The notes: a model not told the origin generated them from the sequence alone. Positions 35,301-44,032 are shown, counted from the first letter of the stretch. The stretch is 64,000 nucleotides of DNA from Cupriavidus basilensis (GCF_000832305.1 NZ_CP010537.1:2542001-2606000); one strand, 5' to 3'. Made by a program: numbers and translations.

Positions 35301-38300
35301 CCAACCGCTTCAGGCGCCATATATGGCCACATCGCCAGCCGCGGCGACGACCTGGCCTACCTCGGCGATGACGACTACAAGCGCCTGCTCCTGCCCTCGG
35401 CGCGGTACCCCTTCAGCGTGTTTGGCCCCCCGTTCGACTGGGCGCGCCAGGCCGATGGCACACCGGGACAGAGCGACAGCCGCTCATCCGGCCCAAACTG
35501 GCCCGTGGGCCTGGCAATGCTCCCGTTCGCGCCCGACGCGCATGGCAGCCTCGAAGCCGATCATTTCGTCTACAAGGCCGACGACCCGATCTGGGACAAA
35601 TTCGGGATGGCCCGGCCCGGCGCGCTGCCGCCCGTACCCTCCCCCTGCCCGGATGGATCGCCAGCGGCCTGCCAGACGCAATACCGGGCCGCACTGCTTG
35701 CCTACCATGCCGCAAAGGCTGCCAGCAAACCGCTTTACGAAGCCCTGAATGGCAAGATCCAGGCATTCAACAGCGACTATCAGGGCCGGCTGGTGAAGTC
35801 CTGGACCATCGAACGGCGCGAGACCCGCGTGCAGGACGAGGTTGTCGTCCACACCGATCCCGCCCGCATCCTGGTGGGCGGCAACGCCAGCTTCACTGGC
35901 GCGGTCACCAACGACAAGAGCCAGATTCTCGTTGGCGGCACGCTTGCTGCCGGTGGCGCAAGCGGCGGTGTCAACAACCTTGCGCACGATGCGATACGCA
36001 TCGAGGATACGACCGGCACCAGCCAATACACCCGCCCGTGCGGGCGCGACCGCTGCTACGACACCATGGGCGTGCCGGCGGTGCACCTGGAGATTCCGAC
36101 TCAGCTCGCCAAGGGTGAAGCGCTGGATTACCAGGTTGTGAACGGCACGGGCACGATCGTGGCGGACAAGACCGGCACCGGCCCGATCGCCACCGCGCCG
36201 ACCCTCACGCAGATCCCGCTCGGCACCGGGGCCGCGGGCCTGCTGGGCGGCGACGTCATCCGGGCCGTCTCGCCGTCGCTGGCGATGCCCGACAATGCGC
36301 TCTTCAAGATTCGCGGCGAGCCGGGCACGCCTTACCTGATCGAGACCGACCCGCGCTTCACCAACCAGCGCCAGTGGCTGTCCAGCGATGTCATGCTCAC
36401 GCAACTGGGCCAGGACCCCACCCACGTGCTCAAGCGCCTGGGCGACGGCTACTATGAAGCCCGCCTGGTGGCCGATGCCGTGATGCTGGGAACCGGCCAG
36501 CGCTTCGTGGGCGACTACACCGACAACGAGGCGCAATACAAGGCGCTGATGCAATCGGGCGTGGCGTTCGGCAAGCAGTTCCACCTCAACGTGGGCACCG
36601 CGCTGACGGCGGACCAGATGCGCGCACTCACCACCGACATCGTGTGGCTGGTCGAGAAGACGGTCACCCTGAAGGACGGCACCACCCAGCGCGTGCTGGT
36701 GCCGCAGGTCTACCTGAAGGTGCGCGCGGGCGACCTCAAGGGGGACGGCACCCTGATGGCCGCGCGCGATACCGTGATCCAGACCGATGGCGACGTGAAG
36801 AACACGGGCACCATCGCCAGCCGCAATGTGACGCTGATGGATGCCGCCAATATCCACAACAGCGGCGCGCTGTCGGCGAGCGTCATGGGGCTGAGCGCCA
36901 GGCAGGACATCAACAACCTCGCCGGCCATATCACGACGGGCCAGCTGGCGGCCATGGCAGGCCGCGACATCAACCTGACCACCACCACCGCCTCCGGGGC
37001 CGGCGGCAGCGGCGACCTCGCGGGCAGCCGCGCCGTGATCGCGGGCATCTCCAGCGTGGCGGCCGACAACGCCACCTTCGTGGCCGGGCGCGACATCAAC
37101 ACCAAGGCCGCGAACATCCAGGCCACCGGCAGCCTGGGCATGGCGGCGGGCCGCGACATCCACCTTGGCACGGTCGAGGTCAGCGAATCAGAACGCCTCT
37201 ACAAAGACGCAAAAAACAATGCGGCGGTATCGCGCAGCACGGAAATCGGCACGCAGGTCACGGCGGGCAAGAACACAACCCTGAGCGCCGGGCGCGACGT
37301 GAACGCCACCGCCGCATATGTGAGCGCGGACGGCGCGCTGGCCGTGGGCGCGGGACGTGACATCAACGTCAAGGCCGGTCAGGCATCGAGTTCCGTGCGC
37401 GACGAGCACGCCTACCAGGAAAGCGGCTTCCTGTCGAAAAAGTCCACCCACGCCATCGATGCCAACAGCCAGACCGAGGCGCTCGGCAGCACCTTCTCCG
37501 GCGACACCGTGGCCATGGCGGCAGGACGTGACCTGGCCGTCGCCGGCAGCACCGTGGCGGCCACGCACGACGTGAACCTCGGCGCGGGGCGCGACCTGAC
37601 CATCGGAACCACCGAGACCACCTCGTCCGCCCACACCTACAAGGAAGAGACCAAGTCAGGGTTCGGCGCCACCGGCTCCGGCCTCTCGTACGGCAAGCGC
37701 GCCCAGAAGGACACCACCAACGACAACGGCACGCGGCAAGTGGGGAGCCTGGTCGGCAGCACGGACGGCAGCGTGCGCATGAACGCGGGCAGCACCCTTA
37801 CCGTCACCGGCAGCGACCTGATCGCCAGGCAGGACATCACCGGCGTGGGCGCGGATGTCAACATCGAAGCCGCGCAGAACCGCCAGCACCACGACGAAAC
37901 CCACGAGGTCAAGCAAAGCGGCTTCACGCTGGGCGTGTCGGGGGGAGCCATCGGCGCGGCCATTGGCGCCGGAAACAAGATCAACGCGGCCAGTCAAAGC
38001 CAGGACGGCCGCGCGTCCGCGCTGTGGGGAATCGCCGCCGCGCGCGACATTGCCGACACCGGCAGCGCACTGGCGCAGGCCGGCGGCAACCCGCTGTCAG
38101 GCGCCGCCGTGACGCTCTCCTGGGGCACCAGCCAGAGCAAGCAGACCATGACGCAGGACGCCACCAGCCACAACGGCGCCAACGTATCGGCAGGCGGCAC
38201 CGTAGCCTTCGTCGCGACCGGCGTGGATGCCAACGGCAACCAGACGGCGGGCAACCTCAACATCACCGGCTCGAACATCGACGCCAACAAGGTCGCGCTG

Positions 38301-40430
38301 GGAGCCAGGCACGATATCAATATCGTCTCCGCCACCGACACCAACGAGAGCCACAGCACCAACAAGTCCAGCAGCGCCAGCGTCGGCGTATCGTATGGCC
38401 TTGGCCCCGACAACGCCGGCTTCGGCGTTTCGGCCTCCGCCTCCAAGGCGAAGGGCAACTCGGACAGCCGGGGCGTCTCGCAAACCAACAGCCATGTGAG
38501 CGGCCGCGAGTCCGTCACCCTCCTATCGGGTAACGACACCAACATCCTCGGCGCCACGCTCAGCGGCGGCAAGGTGATCGCAGACGTGGGCGGCAACCTG
38601 AACATCGCCAGCCGCCAGGACACCGAAGAAACGCGCGCCAGGCAGGAAAGCATAAGCGGCGGCTTCAGCATCAGCCAGGGCGGCGGGTCAGCCAGCGTCT
38701 CCGCATCCAAGGGCAAGGCCAGCGGCAGCTATGCCAACGTCAGCGAGCAGTCCGGCATCCATGCCGGCAAGGACGGCTTCGATCTCACCGTCAAGGGCAA
38801 TACCGACCTGAAAGGCGCAGTCATCGCCAGCGAGGCCGGCAAGGACAAGAACAACCTGACCACCGGCACGCTCACCTGGACCGACATCGCCAACCACTCG
38901 GACTACAGCGCGACTTCCGCAGGCCTCTCCGCAGGCGGGGCCTTTGGCGCACCCAGTGGCCAAAGCAACAGCGGCCAGGCCTCCGGCAAGAACACCGGCG
39001 GCATCAACCCGATGATTCCGCAGCACGAAAGCGGCAGCCAGGACGGACTCGCACGCAGCGCAATCGCCGAAGGCACCATCACCATCAACGACCAGGCCAG
39101 CCAGAAGCAAGACCTGGCCAGCCTGAAGCGCGACACCGCCGGCACCAACAGCACGGTCGGCAAGAACCCCGACCTGAACCAGGTACTGAACAAACAATCC
39201 GACATGATGGCCGCCGCCCAGGCCGCCGGCGAGGCGATAGCCAAGACCGTGGGCGACCTGGCCGGCGCCAAGGAGAAACAGGCCCGCGCGAATGCCAAAG
39301 CCGCCCGCGACGCCGGAGATACCCAACTGGAAAGCAAATACCTCGCCGACGCGCAGAACTGGGAGGAAGGCGGCAACTACCGCGCAGCGCTGCACGCCGC
39401 CGGCGGCGCGCTGGTTGCAGGACTCGGTGGCGGCAACGCGCTGGCCGGCGCCGCAGGCGCGGGCGTCTCGTCCCTGGCCGCGCCCAAGCTTCAGGCACTT
39501 GGCAATGCGGTGTCAGAGAGCATCGATACCGGCAACGCCGGGTTGAATGAAGCACTCGGCAACGTGGCGGCCAATATCGCAGCGGGTGGCGTTGGTGCCA
39601 TCGTGAGTGGTGGGTCTGGTGCGGCGACGGCGGCGAATGTGGATCGGTTCAATAGGCAGTTGCATCCGGATGAAAAAGCGAAGATCCTGGCGCAGGCAAA
39701 CGGGAACAAGGCTGAAGAGGACCGTCTAACCAAGGCTGCGTGCTATGTTGTGCAATGCTGGGCTGAATACTCGGTCGGCAGTGCGGAATACAACAAAAAC
39801 TATGTAAGCTCGGTAGAGGCAAGTGGCCTAACAACCGAGATTCAGTGGGTGAAGCTACAAAAGCAAGCCGGCCTGTTCGACTACACTCTGGCTCAGCGCG
39901 TCGGCGATGCCGTGAAGAGCGATCCGATTGGCGTTGCCAAGGATGGATTGAAGGCCGTAACTGGTGCCGTGACCGCACTGACAGGCGGCACCATCTGCGG
40001 CACTAGTCTAGTAGGCTGTGCTGCAGGTGGGCCCATGGCAGCCTTTGGGACGAGCGATGCTGTCGAAGGCGTAACCGGGTTGACCAATGCAATGCTGGGA
40101 TATCGATCAGGTGGCTTCAATCCCATCAAATATGGGCTGAATGAGGTAATGCCCGTCTGGGGGAATACCGCGTATGACGGACTAAATCTCACCTTCAATC
40201 TATTGGCGATGCGCGCTCAAGTTCCTCTAAAATTAGGCTTGGCGGATGGGCTAGCCCGCCCCAGTTCTATCTTCGGCGCTACGACCTCTAAATTTAATAA
40301 CCCAAAGTTAGTTCCAATTATCAATTGGTCACTGCCCAACGGGACCGCACAAAATGCATTACTAATGGGGGCTGGGGCTAAGACCATTGGCCTAGTTAAT
40401 GATGTTAACAACGCTCGACCTGAAAAATGA
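32397..40430 (+). CDS. cdiA: CdiA/BcpA-type contact-dependent inhibition protein (TpsA filament with toxin tip)
   Basis: This 2677-residue two-partner-secretion exoprotein starts with an extended signal peptide (MNKNIHRLVFNAARGMLVAA, signal end near QSAHAQ, residue 77). The TPS transport domain follows (NRANLILANPAGLHCSGCGA, about residue 185). Next are long FHA-type beta-helical repeats, a Tyr-rich non-repetitive middle (HAFYYRLDGS, DDLAYLGDDDYKRLLL), more FHA repeats with ESGFLSKKS-type modules, and a pretoxin region. From about residue 2416 (DRFNRQLHPDEKAKIL) the variable C-terminal toxin begins: KAACYVVQCWAEYS, hydrophobic Gly/Ala segments, then NEVMPVWGNTAYDGLNLTF. The toxin tip does not match a nuclease I know and looks membrane-active. 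The start at 32397 fits the ESPR motif. The stop overlaps cdiI (ATGA). CdiB is encoded at 46071. Confidence 0.92.
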   Translation: MNKNIHRLVFNAARGMLVAAPEHAAGRGKGRQGNAGRGGQGSVLVPAFVPAFVPVLWLTALTASMMGLPVLLDQSAHAQSLPIQVDKQVPGQRPVVGVAANGVPVVNIPPPSRNGGTSVSHFIQYNVGPSGVVLNNSGANSQTRIAGWVQGNTMLGNGHASNIVVQVTQPNPSRLLGAQEIAGNRANLILANPAGLHCSGCGAINADRFTLSTGRPVFGADGSLAGFDVRGGNIGIDGQGLSSPQAQVDLLARSIQVNAQLWATHLNVVAGANQVGYETLNAAAQAGNGPAPQFALDASALSAMYSGAVRLIGTERGVGFHLGGGVTARSGDIVVDNNGDVRIVPGGRLQAEGSASLAGASIDNAGTITTRGGIAAATPGALSNSGTLAAGTDLLARAERIANSGTIGAGVDANASVTGAGTAHLAARTAIQSHGTIVSGANTRLSAPTLDLSNGKVVAHDAAYLSAAGDIRHQDARLEANAVQVDAGGTVDNRGGAIVVGTHGGAVQGANILNQDGAITSSGTLGVDAAQAVDNTGGTIAGTRATTVAAAGTVNRGGMIASVQDQLRMTGTLDNTSGKIVAGGPLDMTGDSLANTGGQVASNRDATLRIAATLDNTAGFIHAGGTLDAQAGAILNRDTLHGTGAAPKGMEGASVRLSAHAIDNAQGALRADASLDANAATLGNTGGEVASGGTAQLDVQAITNTGGLLAANQALGIRGNSLTGDGSLQSHTGDVTAILQTDFHNTGTVTAARDLNLLIEDAQGNATSDITNAGKLLAGRDADVHGRNVTNAGELSGRASSTVRADGAVLNKGLIDGGAVRILAGTTVTNIDRIYGDSVAIGAGQQLLNDINAATGQGAVIASRSGGVELGAPEIVNREHALVYSSQDLNVGRALDASGKATGQADALTNASATIEVAGSANFNVAALANRNDHFRTERTDTGTVHAFYYRLDGSAEKIDPSTAMLVLPTASGAIYGHIASRGDDLAYLGDDDYKRLLLPSARYPFSVFGPPFDWARQADGTPGQSDSRSSGPNWPVGLAMLPFAPDAHGSLEADHFVYKADDPIWDKFGMARPGALPPVPSPCPDGSPAACQTQYRAALLAYHAAKAASKPLYEALNGKIQAFNSDYQGRLVKSWTIERRETRVQDEVVVHTDPARILVGGNASFTGAVTNDKSQILVGGTLAAGGASGGVNNLAHDAIRIEDTTGTSQYTRPCGRDRCYDTMGVPAVHLEIPTQLAKGEALDYQVVNGTGTIVADKTGTGPIATAPTLTQIPLGTGAAGLLGGDVIRAVSPSLAMPDNALFKIRGEPGTPYLIETDPRFTNQRQWLSSDVMLTQLGQDPTHVLKRLGDGYYEARLVADAVMLGTGQRFVGDYTDNEAQYKALMQSGVAFGKQFHLNVGTALTADQMRALTTDIVWLVEKTVTLKDGTTQRVLVPQVYLKVRAGDLKGDGTLMAARDTVIQTDGDVKNTGTIASRNVTLMDAANIHNSGALSASVMGLSARQDINNLAGHITTGQLAAMAGRDINLTTTTASGAGGSGDLAGSRAVIAGISSVAADNATFVAGRDINTKAANIQATGSLGMAAGRDIHLGTVEVSESERLYKDAKNNAAVSRSTEIGTQVTAGKNTTLSAGRDVNATAAYVSADGALAVGAGRDINVKAGQASSSVRDEHAYQESGFLSKKSTHAIDANSQTEALGSTFSGDTVAMAAGRDLAVAGSTVAATHDVNLGAGRDLTIGTTETTSSAHTYKEETKSGFGATGSGLSYGKRAQKDTTNDNGTRQVGSLVGSTDGSVRMNAGSTLTVTGSDLIARQDITGVGADVNIEAAQNRQHHDETHEVKQSGFTLGVSGGAIGAAIGAGNKINAASQSQDGRASALWGIAAARDIADTGSALAQAGGNPLSGAAVTLSWGTSQSKQTMTQDATSHNGANVSAGGTVAFVATGVDANGNQTAGNLNITGSNIDANKVALGARHDINIVSATDTNESHSTNKSSSASVGVSYGLGPDNAGFGVSASASKAKGNSDSRGVSQTNSHVSGRESVTLLSGNDTNILGATLSGGKVIADVGGNLNIASRQDTEETRARQESISGGFSISQGGGSASVSASKGKASGSYANVSEQSGIHAGKDGFDLTVKGNTDLKGAVIASEAGKDKNNLTTGTLTWTDIANHSDYSATSAGLSAGGAFGAPSGQSNSGQASGKNTGGINPMIPQHESGSQDGLARSAIAEGTITINDQASQKQDLASLKRDTAGTNSTVGKNPDLNQVLNKQSDMMAAAQAAGEAIAKTVGDLAGAKEKQARANAKAARDAGDTQLESKYLADAQNWEEGGNYRAALHAAGGALVAGLGGGNALAGAAGAGVSSLAAPKLQALGNAVSESIDTGNAGLNEALGNVAANIAAGGVGAIVSGGSGAATAANVDRFNRQLHPDEKAKILAQANGNKAEEDRLTKAACYVVQCWAEYSVGSAEYNKNYVSSVEASGLTTEIQWVKLQKQAGLFDYTLAQRVGDAVKSDPIGVAKDGLKAVTGAVTALTGGTICGTSLVGCAAGGPMAAFGTSDAVEGVTGLTNAMLGYRSGGFNPIKYGLNEVMPVWGNTAYDGLNLTFNLLAMRAQVPLKLGLADGLARPSSIFGATTSKFNNPKLVPIINWSLPNGTAQNALLMGAGAKTIGLVNDVNNARPEK
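38412..38768 (+). repeat. cdiA internal segment duplicated downstream (parent copy)
   Basis: This part of cdiA, encoding ASASKAKGNSDSRGVSQTNS through ESISGGFSISQGGGSAS, recurs almost base for base at 45201-45541 and in diverged form at 41944-42106. The 45201 copy carries a short in-frame deletion where the parent reads AAGGGCAAGGCC. Such donor/acceptor identity is a substrate for recombination between cdiA and the downstream cassettes. Confidence 0.85.
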
Positions 40431-40681
40431 ATTGGCGGACGATATCCAATTTTCTTCACGACTCGATCATCCTTGGTCTGACAATAGTCGCATCAGGGGC
40501 ATTCTATTCTTTTCTCATTCTGTGGGTATGTTTGAAGACCATCGGCCTCGATGATCAGCAAAATCAGATCAGGATTGGCGTGATCTTCATGTCCATCTAT
40601 TCGATATGGGGGATAATCTATCTCCCGAAGCCATTGCGTAAGGCAGGGTTGCTGTGTGGGGTCTTTGAGAAGAGAAATTGA
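40427..40681 (+). CDS. cdiI: candidate CdiI immunity protein, small inner-membrane protein
   Basis: This 84-residue protein has two predicted membrane segments (SIILGLTIVASGAFYSFLIL and IGVIFMSIYSIWGIIYL). Its ATG overlaps the cdiA stop codon as ATGA, the coupling expected for a CDI immunity gene. A membrane immunity protein suggests that the cognate toxin acts on or in the inner membrane. I do not recognise the family. Base composition is markedly more AT-rich than flanking genes, as is typical of exchanged toxin-immunity cassettes. Confidence 0.78.
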   Translation: MNWRTISNFLHDSIILGLTIVASGAFYSFLILWVCLKTIGLDDQQNQIRIGVIFMSIYSIWGIIYLPKPLRKAGLLCGVFEKRN

Positions 40682-40713
40682 AATTAACTAGATTGTGGCC
40701 TCGCCACTAAAAA

Positions 40714-41685
40714 GATCGGTTCAATCGGTAGTTGCATCCGGATGAACAGAAGTGGATCAAGGCCAAGGCTTTCGCAAAGCAACAAGGTATCTCCGAATCG
40801 GACGCAGAAATGCGCCTTGCGCAGCAGGGATTCCGGCAAGTCCAAGCGGGTGTAGGTGGCGAGGAGGATGCTGGCGCGCGCGCGTTTCTCAGTCAGGCAC
40901 ATGGAATGCTGCCAGCAGATGGTGCAAGTGGGCCGGGCTACATGTTCTATACACCCCCGTCGCAGAAGAACGATGCAAGGATGTACAGTAAGGCATTGGG
41001 TGATTCAGCCGCTTTCTACTACACCAATGGCCTCAGGCAACCGGGAGCTATTCAAGCCGCAACCGCGGGGGCAATGAGCGATGCCGAGAGAAAAAAACTA
41101 GCTGGTGCCGTCGTCAATGTAGTTGGCGGTTCAGCGCTGCTGGCAACAGGGCCCGCTATCGCGGCAACCGTTCCCGGCTTAGTGACAAGTACCGTAACTG
41201 CCTGCACGATCAACCCGACCGCATGTACGTCAGCCGCAGGAATTGGCGGTATTGTGAGTGGCTCGATGGATATGGCAGGACAGCTCTTCCTGACTGGAAA
41301 TATTCGACCAGGACAAACAGCGATGGCAACGGTCAGTGGTGCAATTTTTACACCGCTAGGCATGAATGCTGGAGCGTACGGCAATGCCGTATTGGGTAGC
41401 GTTAATTCCATAGCAAATGCTCAGTTTCAGAACATACTCTATGGAGATACGAATAGCCTATTTGGTGCCGCAATAATTGGTTACGGCTTCGGATCATTTG
41501 GCGCCAATGTCGGGAGTCTCACTCAAAAAAGTGCAACATCGATATTTCCAATTCATGTTAACTCACGCGTCCCAGCTCTACTTCAGAAGCCAAGTACGAC
41601 GGCCCCTCTTATCGGAGTTGGAGTTGGCAACGCGGCTCAGGGTTTTGGATCACCCGTTACTCCTTTTCAGAATCAAAAAAAATGA
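40714..41685 (+). pseudogene. displaced orphan CdiA C-terminus (pretoxin stub plus toxin domain)
   Basis: The block begins with GAT CGG TTC AAT CGG TAG TTG CAT CCG GAT GAA. This copies the cdiA junction encoding DRFNRQLHPDE, but the Gln codon is a TAG stop. The frame then stays open for 317 residues from TTG 40732 to 41685. It lacks a signal, a filament and a proper start, so it is an orphan cdiA-CT that could replace the native tip by recombination at the shared junction. The toxin part is rich in hydrophobic Gly/Ala stretches (AVVNVVGGSALLATGPAIAA, SAAGIGGIVSGSMDMAG, FGAAIIGYGFGSFGANVG), again hinting at membrane action. Its stop overlaps the next immunity gene (ATGA). Whether TTG 40732 is ever used as a start is unknown. 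Confidence 0.82.
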
Positions 41686-41900
41686 AAACAATTAAGAAAA
41701 TATGGATTGCATTTCAAGGCATTTTTTCACCCTGGATTATGTTGATTCCACTCACAATATTTAAACTACTCGGTTTCAACGTCACACTTAAGCACTATTA
41801 TCTTGTTTCTGCAATATGCCTAATTTGGACAATAATATTCGCACTTTGGTTCTTATACTTTTGGAAGAAAACTCGACAGATTGACAAGACAAATTCTTGA
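41682..41900 (+). CDS. orphan CDI immunity protein, two-TM type (copy A)
   Basis: This 72-residue, two-helix membrane protein carries GIFSPWIMLIPLTIFKLLGF and YYLVSAICLIWTIIFALWFL, then KKTRQIDKTNS. The ATG overlaps the stop of the orphan toxin upstream (ATGA), so it is very probably that toxin's immunity partner. It is closely related to the protein at 44886-45125 (shared PWIMLIPL, KLLGFNVT and KTRQI) and to a truncated third copy at 44586-44771. The coding sequence is very AT-rich compared with the window. Confidence 0.8.
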   Translation: MKTIKKIWIAFQGIFSPWIMLIPLTIFKLLGFNVTLKHYYLVSAICLIWTIIFALWFLYFWKKTRQIDKTNS

Positions 41901-41943
41901 GCTTCAAACATCATAGATTCCCTTCGAGAATTCGCGAGCCGAA

Positions 41944-42106
41944 ATGAAAGAGTCCACAGTCGACGTATCGCACGGCATTGACAACGGCGACGCCGGCTTC
42001 GGCGTTTCGGCTTCAGCTTTCCAGGCAAAGCACAATTCGAGCATCGAAGACATCTCGCATACCAACAGCCACATGGCCAGCCGGGAGTCCGCCACCTTTG
42101 CGTCGA
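41944..42106 (+). repeat. cdiA-derived fragment with MKESTVDVSHGIDNG leader (copy 1, diverged)
   Basis: The translated block starts MKESTVDVSHGIDNGDAGFG, continues VSASAFQAKHNSSIEDISHT and ends NSHMASRESATF. The second half is a decayed copy of CdiA (GFGVSASASKAKGNSDSRGV). The first 45 bases are nearly identical to 45153-45197. Both copies stand just after a two-TM immunity gene. The open frame runs on into the following lipoprotein gene, but similarity to CdiA stops near 42106. Confidence 0.8.
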
Positions 42107-42216
42107 GTATCCGGCACCTCCATCCCCGGTCTTCGCAGAATAGACGCGATACCACCGGGGCCGCCGCCCTTCTTACCGCCATCAGGCGTGCAAACATCAA
42201 CCTATCAAGGACTCTC

Positions 42217-42831
42217 GTGAACAAGAACCACGTACCATTGTCGGGAAAAGCCCTCGCCCTGGCTGTGCTCACCGCGCTGCTGACTACGGCCTGCTCAATT
42301 CTCCCTCAACCAACACACAGCGTCACCGTCGCTACCCCAACGTACGATCCCAGCGTTTCTGCACGCCTCCGATTCCTTTCCGGCAATGGCACCGGCAGTG
42401 CGGCTTTCCGGCCCGGCGAGTCTTGCTACAAGGATATCTACCTGCAGGATGAAAAACGCGTCGATGTCAACGATGGCTTTCTGGCGTCGTGGAAGTACTC
42501 ATCCAACAGCGTAACGATCGGTATGCCTCAAAGCCCGCGCCCTTACATGCGCGTCGACGGCCTTGCCTTCAAGGACTTCATCAAGGAATACGTCGTCCCG
42601 GCAGCAACGCCCGTCACAGTGAGGTTGTCGCTCAACCCGCAGTCTTCCTCCTGTACGCCGCCAGCGGTTACGTTCGTTCCCGAGCCAGGCAGGGATTATG
42701 ACGTGTTCATGCAAACCGCCGGCAACCGCTGTTGGGTTGCCGCCAGCCGCATCGATAGCCACGGCGCGGATGAGTCCGTCCGCCTGGAATTAGCGCAGAA
42801 GTGTCCGACTGCGCCCGCCCCCAACAATTGA
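42217..42831 (+). CDS. predicted lipoprotein of the CDI locus
   Basis: This 204-residue protein has a lipoprotein signal: positively charged start, hydrophobic core ALALAVLTALL, and lipobox LTTAC with Cys26. I chose the GTG at 42217 because AAGGA stands about 6 nt upstream and the signal begins there. The open frame itself extends upstream into a cdiA-like scrap. The mature part contains four further Cys residues (ESCYKDIYLQDEKRVDV, SSSCTPPAVTFVPEPG, AGNRCWVAAS, ELAQKCP). No family is recognised. A lipoprotein between A/I and B genes recalls BcpO of Burkholderia bcpAIOB loci, though that protein is smaller, so homology is not claimed. Confidence 0.75.
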   Translation: MNKNHVPLSGKALALAVLTALLTTACSILPQPTHSVTVATPTYDPSVSARLRFLSGNGTGSAAFRPGESCYKDIYLQDEKRVDVNDGFLASWKYSSNSVTIGMPQSPRPYMRVDGLAFKDFIKEYVVPAATPVTVRLSLNPQSSSCTPPAVTFVPEPGRDYDVFMQTAGNRCWVAASRIDSHGADESVRLELAQKCPTAPAPNN

Positions 42832-42858
42832 CCCACAAAAACAGGAGTAGTGATCACC

Positions 42859-43740
42859 ATGAATCGCATGCGCACCTTGCACCTCGTCGCCGTCACCCTG
42901 CTGAGCCTCGCGGCAATTCCCGCCATGGCAGTGGAAAACTATCTACTCGCCGCTCACAAACAGCGCCTGGAGAAAGCACGCGTTGAAGAGTCAGCGGCCA
43001 AGTCGACCTGGGATAAGGCATTCGCCCTGCGCCAGCAAGCTGCGGAGCTGGACTCAATGGGCAAATCGGCGGAAGCGCTTACCCTCATCGACCGGGCGCT
43101 GAGCTCGGTCGGATCTGAAAATGCTAAGGACTTCATCGCTACCAAGGCCAGTATTCTGTTCAGCATGAATGACCCGCGAGGTGCCTTGGCATTGCTGGCG
43201 CCGCATCTGGAGGCGACACGAGAGTACGCCGCGCGCCAGGCTGCCGCCGGGCGAAACCTCGCGCTCGGAACGTTCACGGAGGGCTTTGTGACAGCCACTT
43301 TTGCGCAGATCCAGCTTGAGCAGTGGCGTGACGCAATTGCAACGCTGGCCAATGCGGAGGCACCGCTTGAAGGGCCGAGCTTCTATGCCTACCGAAGCCT
43401 CGTCTATCGCTACATCATGAGCCGGGCCAAAGACGACACGCTGGTGAACCCTCAATTGGAGGATATGGCGACGTACTACGCACAGAACGACAAGGGTCAC
43501 TACGGTGCGTTGCTGCGGATGTGGCAGGGAGAGGACACGCGGAAAGAAGCGGCGGCGCTGATCGGACAGATGTCCGGCTCCGAGCAGCAGGAAGCGTTTG
43601 CGGAAGCTTTGTTCCATAGCGCGGCCTATGCAAAGTTTGTCAAAGGCGATGCAGCAAGCGCACGAACTATGCTGGACAAACTCAATCAGGTCGCTCCATA
43701 CGGCAGTATCGAGTGGATATATGGACAGAGGGTGCTGTAA
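42859..43740 (+). CDS. exported helical-repeat (TPR-like) protein, function unknown
   Basis: This 293-residue protein starts with a signal peptide (MRTLHLVAVTLLSLAAIPAM, cleaved after AMA). The mature part is alpha-helical with TPR-like pairs (RQQAAELDSMGKSAEALTLI, DRALSSVGSENAKDFI, SMNDPRGALALLAPHLEATR, IQLEQWRDAIATLANAEAPL). Such repeats usually mediate protein contacts in the periplasm. It follows the lipoprotein by 27 bp and may be co-transcribed. AGGAG lies 12 nt before ATG 42859; a GTG at 42850 sits too close to it. GC content is normal for the window, unlike the toxin cassettes on either side. Confidence 0.78.
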   Translation: MNRMRTLHLVAVTLLSLAAIPAMAVENYLLAAHKQRLEKARVEESAAKSTWDKAFALRQQAAELDSMGKSAEALTLIDRALSSVGSENAKDFIATKASILFSMNDPRGALALLAPHLEATREYAARQAAAGRNLALGTFTEGFVTATFAQIQLEQWRDAIATLANAEAPLEGPSFYAYRSLVYRYIMSRAKDDTLVNPQLEDMATYYAQNDKGHYGALLRMWQGEDTRKEAAALIGQMSGSEQQEAFAEALFHSAAYAKFVKGDAASARTMLDKLNQVAPYGSIEWIYGQRVL

Positions 43741-43756
43741 TCATCAACGCGGATCG

Positions 43757-44032
43757 GTGAGCCTATGCGTCGACTACGGACAAACCTACCGCGCCATTCG
43801 CCCACCCAATGCGTCAGCGGCAAGTGACTTGATGCAATCCAGGGACGTTGTTGCATACATCGAGATTGAAAGCACGGGCTCCTCGGTGAGGCTGAACTCA
43901 GGCGATACGGACGGACTGCGGACATGCAAGTTCCATGCGGTTGAGTACGCCTGCACGGATGGCCAAAGCAACAGCGGCTCAATTACGCAAGGAGGTGGGT
44001 CTTTCGTGCCCGGAAAGGAAATAAAAAAATGA
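43757..44032 (+). CDS. small hypothetical protein ending at an ATGA junction (possible toxin remnant)
   Basis: The frame gives about 91 residues from GTG 43757 (SLCVDYGQTYRAIRPPNASA ... DLMQSRDVVAYIEIESTGSS ... ACTDGQSNSGSITQGG) and remains open further back into the 3' end of the previous gene. I do not recognise it. Near its end an 18-bp word GGCCAAAGCAACAGCGGC is identical to cdiA 38958-38975, so part is cdiA-derived. Its stop overlaps the start of a small membrane protein (ATGA), as at the other toxin-immunity junctions. It may be a scrambled toxin stub rather than an expressed gene. Confidence 0.45.
   Translation: MSLCVDYGQTYRAIRPPNASAASDLMQSRDVVAYIEIESTGSSVRLNSGDTDGLRTCKFHAVEYACTDGQSNSGSITQGGGSFVPGKEIKK

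Noticed and set aside
41944-42216. Treating the whole 295-codon frame 41944-42831 as one protein
   Set aside because: The first part is a decayed cdiA copy, and a lipoprotein signal with its own ribosome site begins at 42217.
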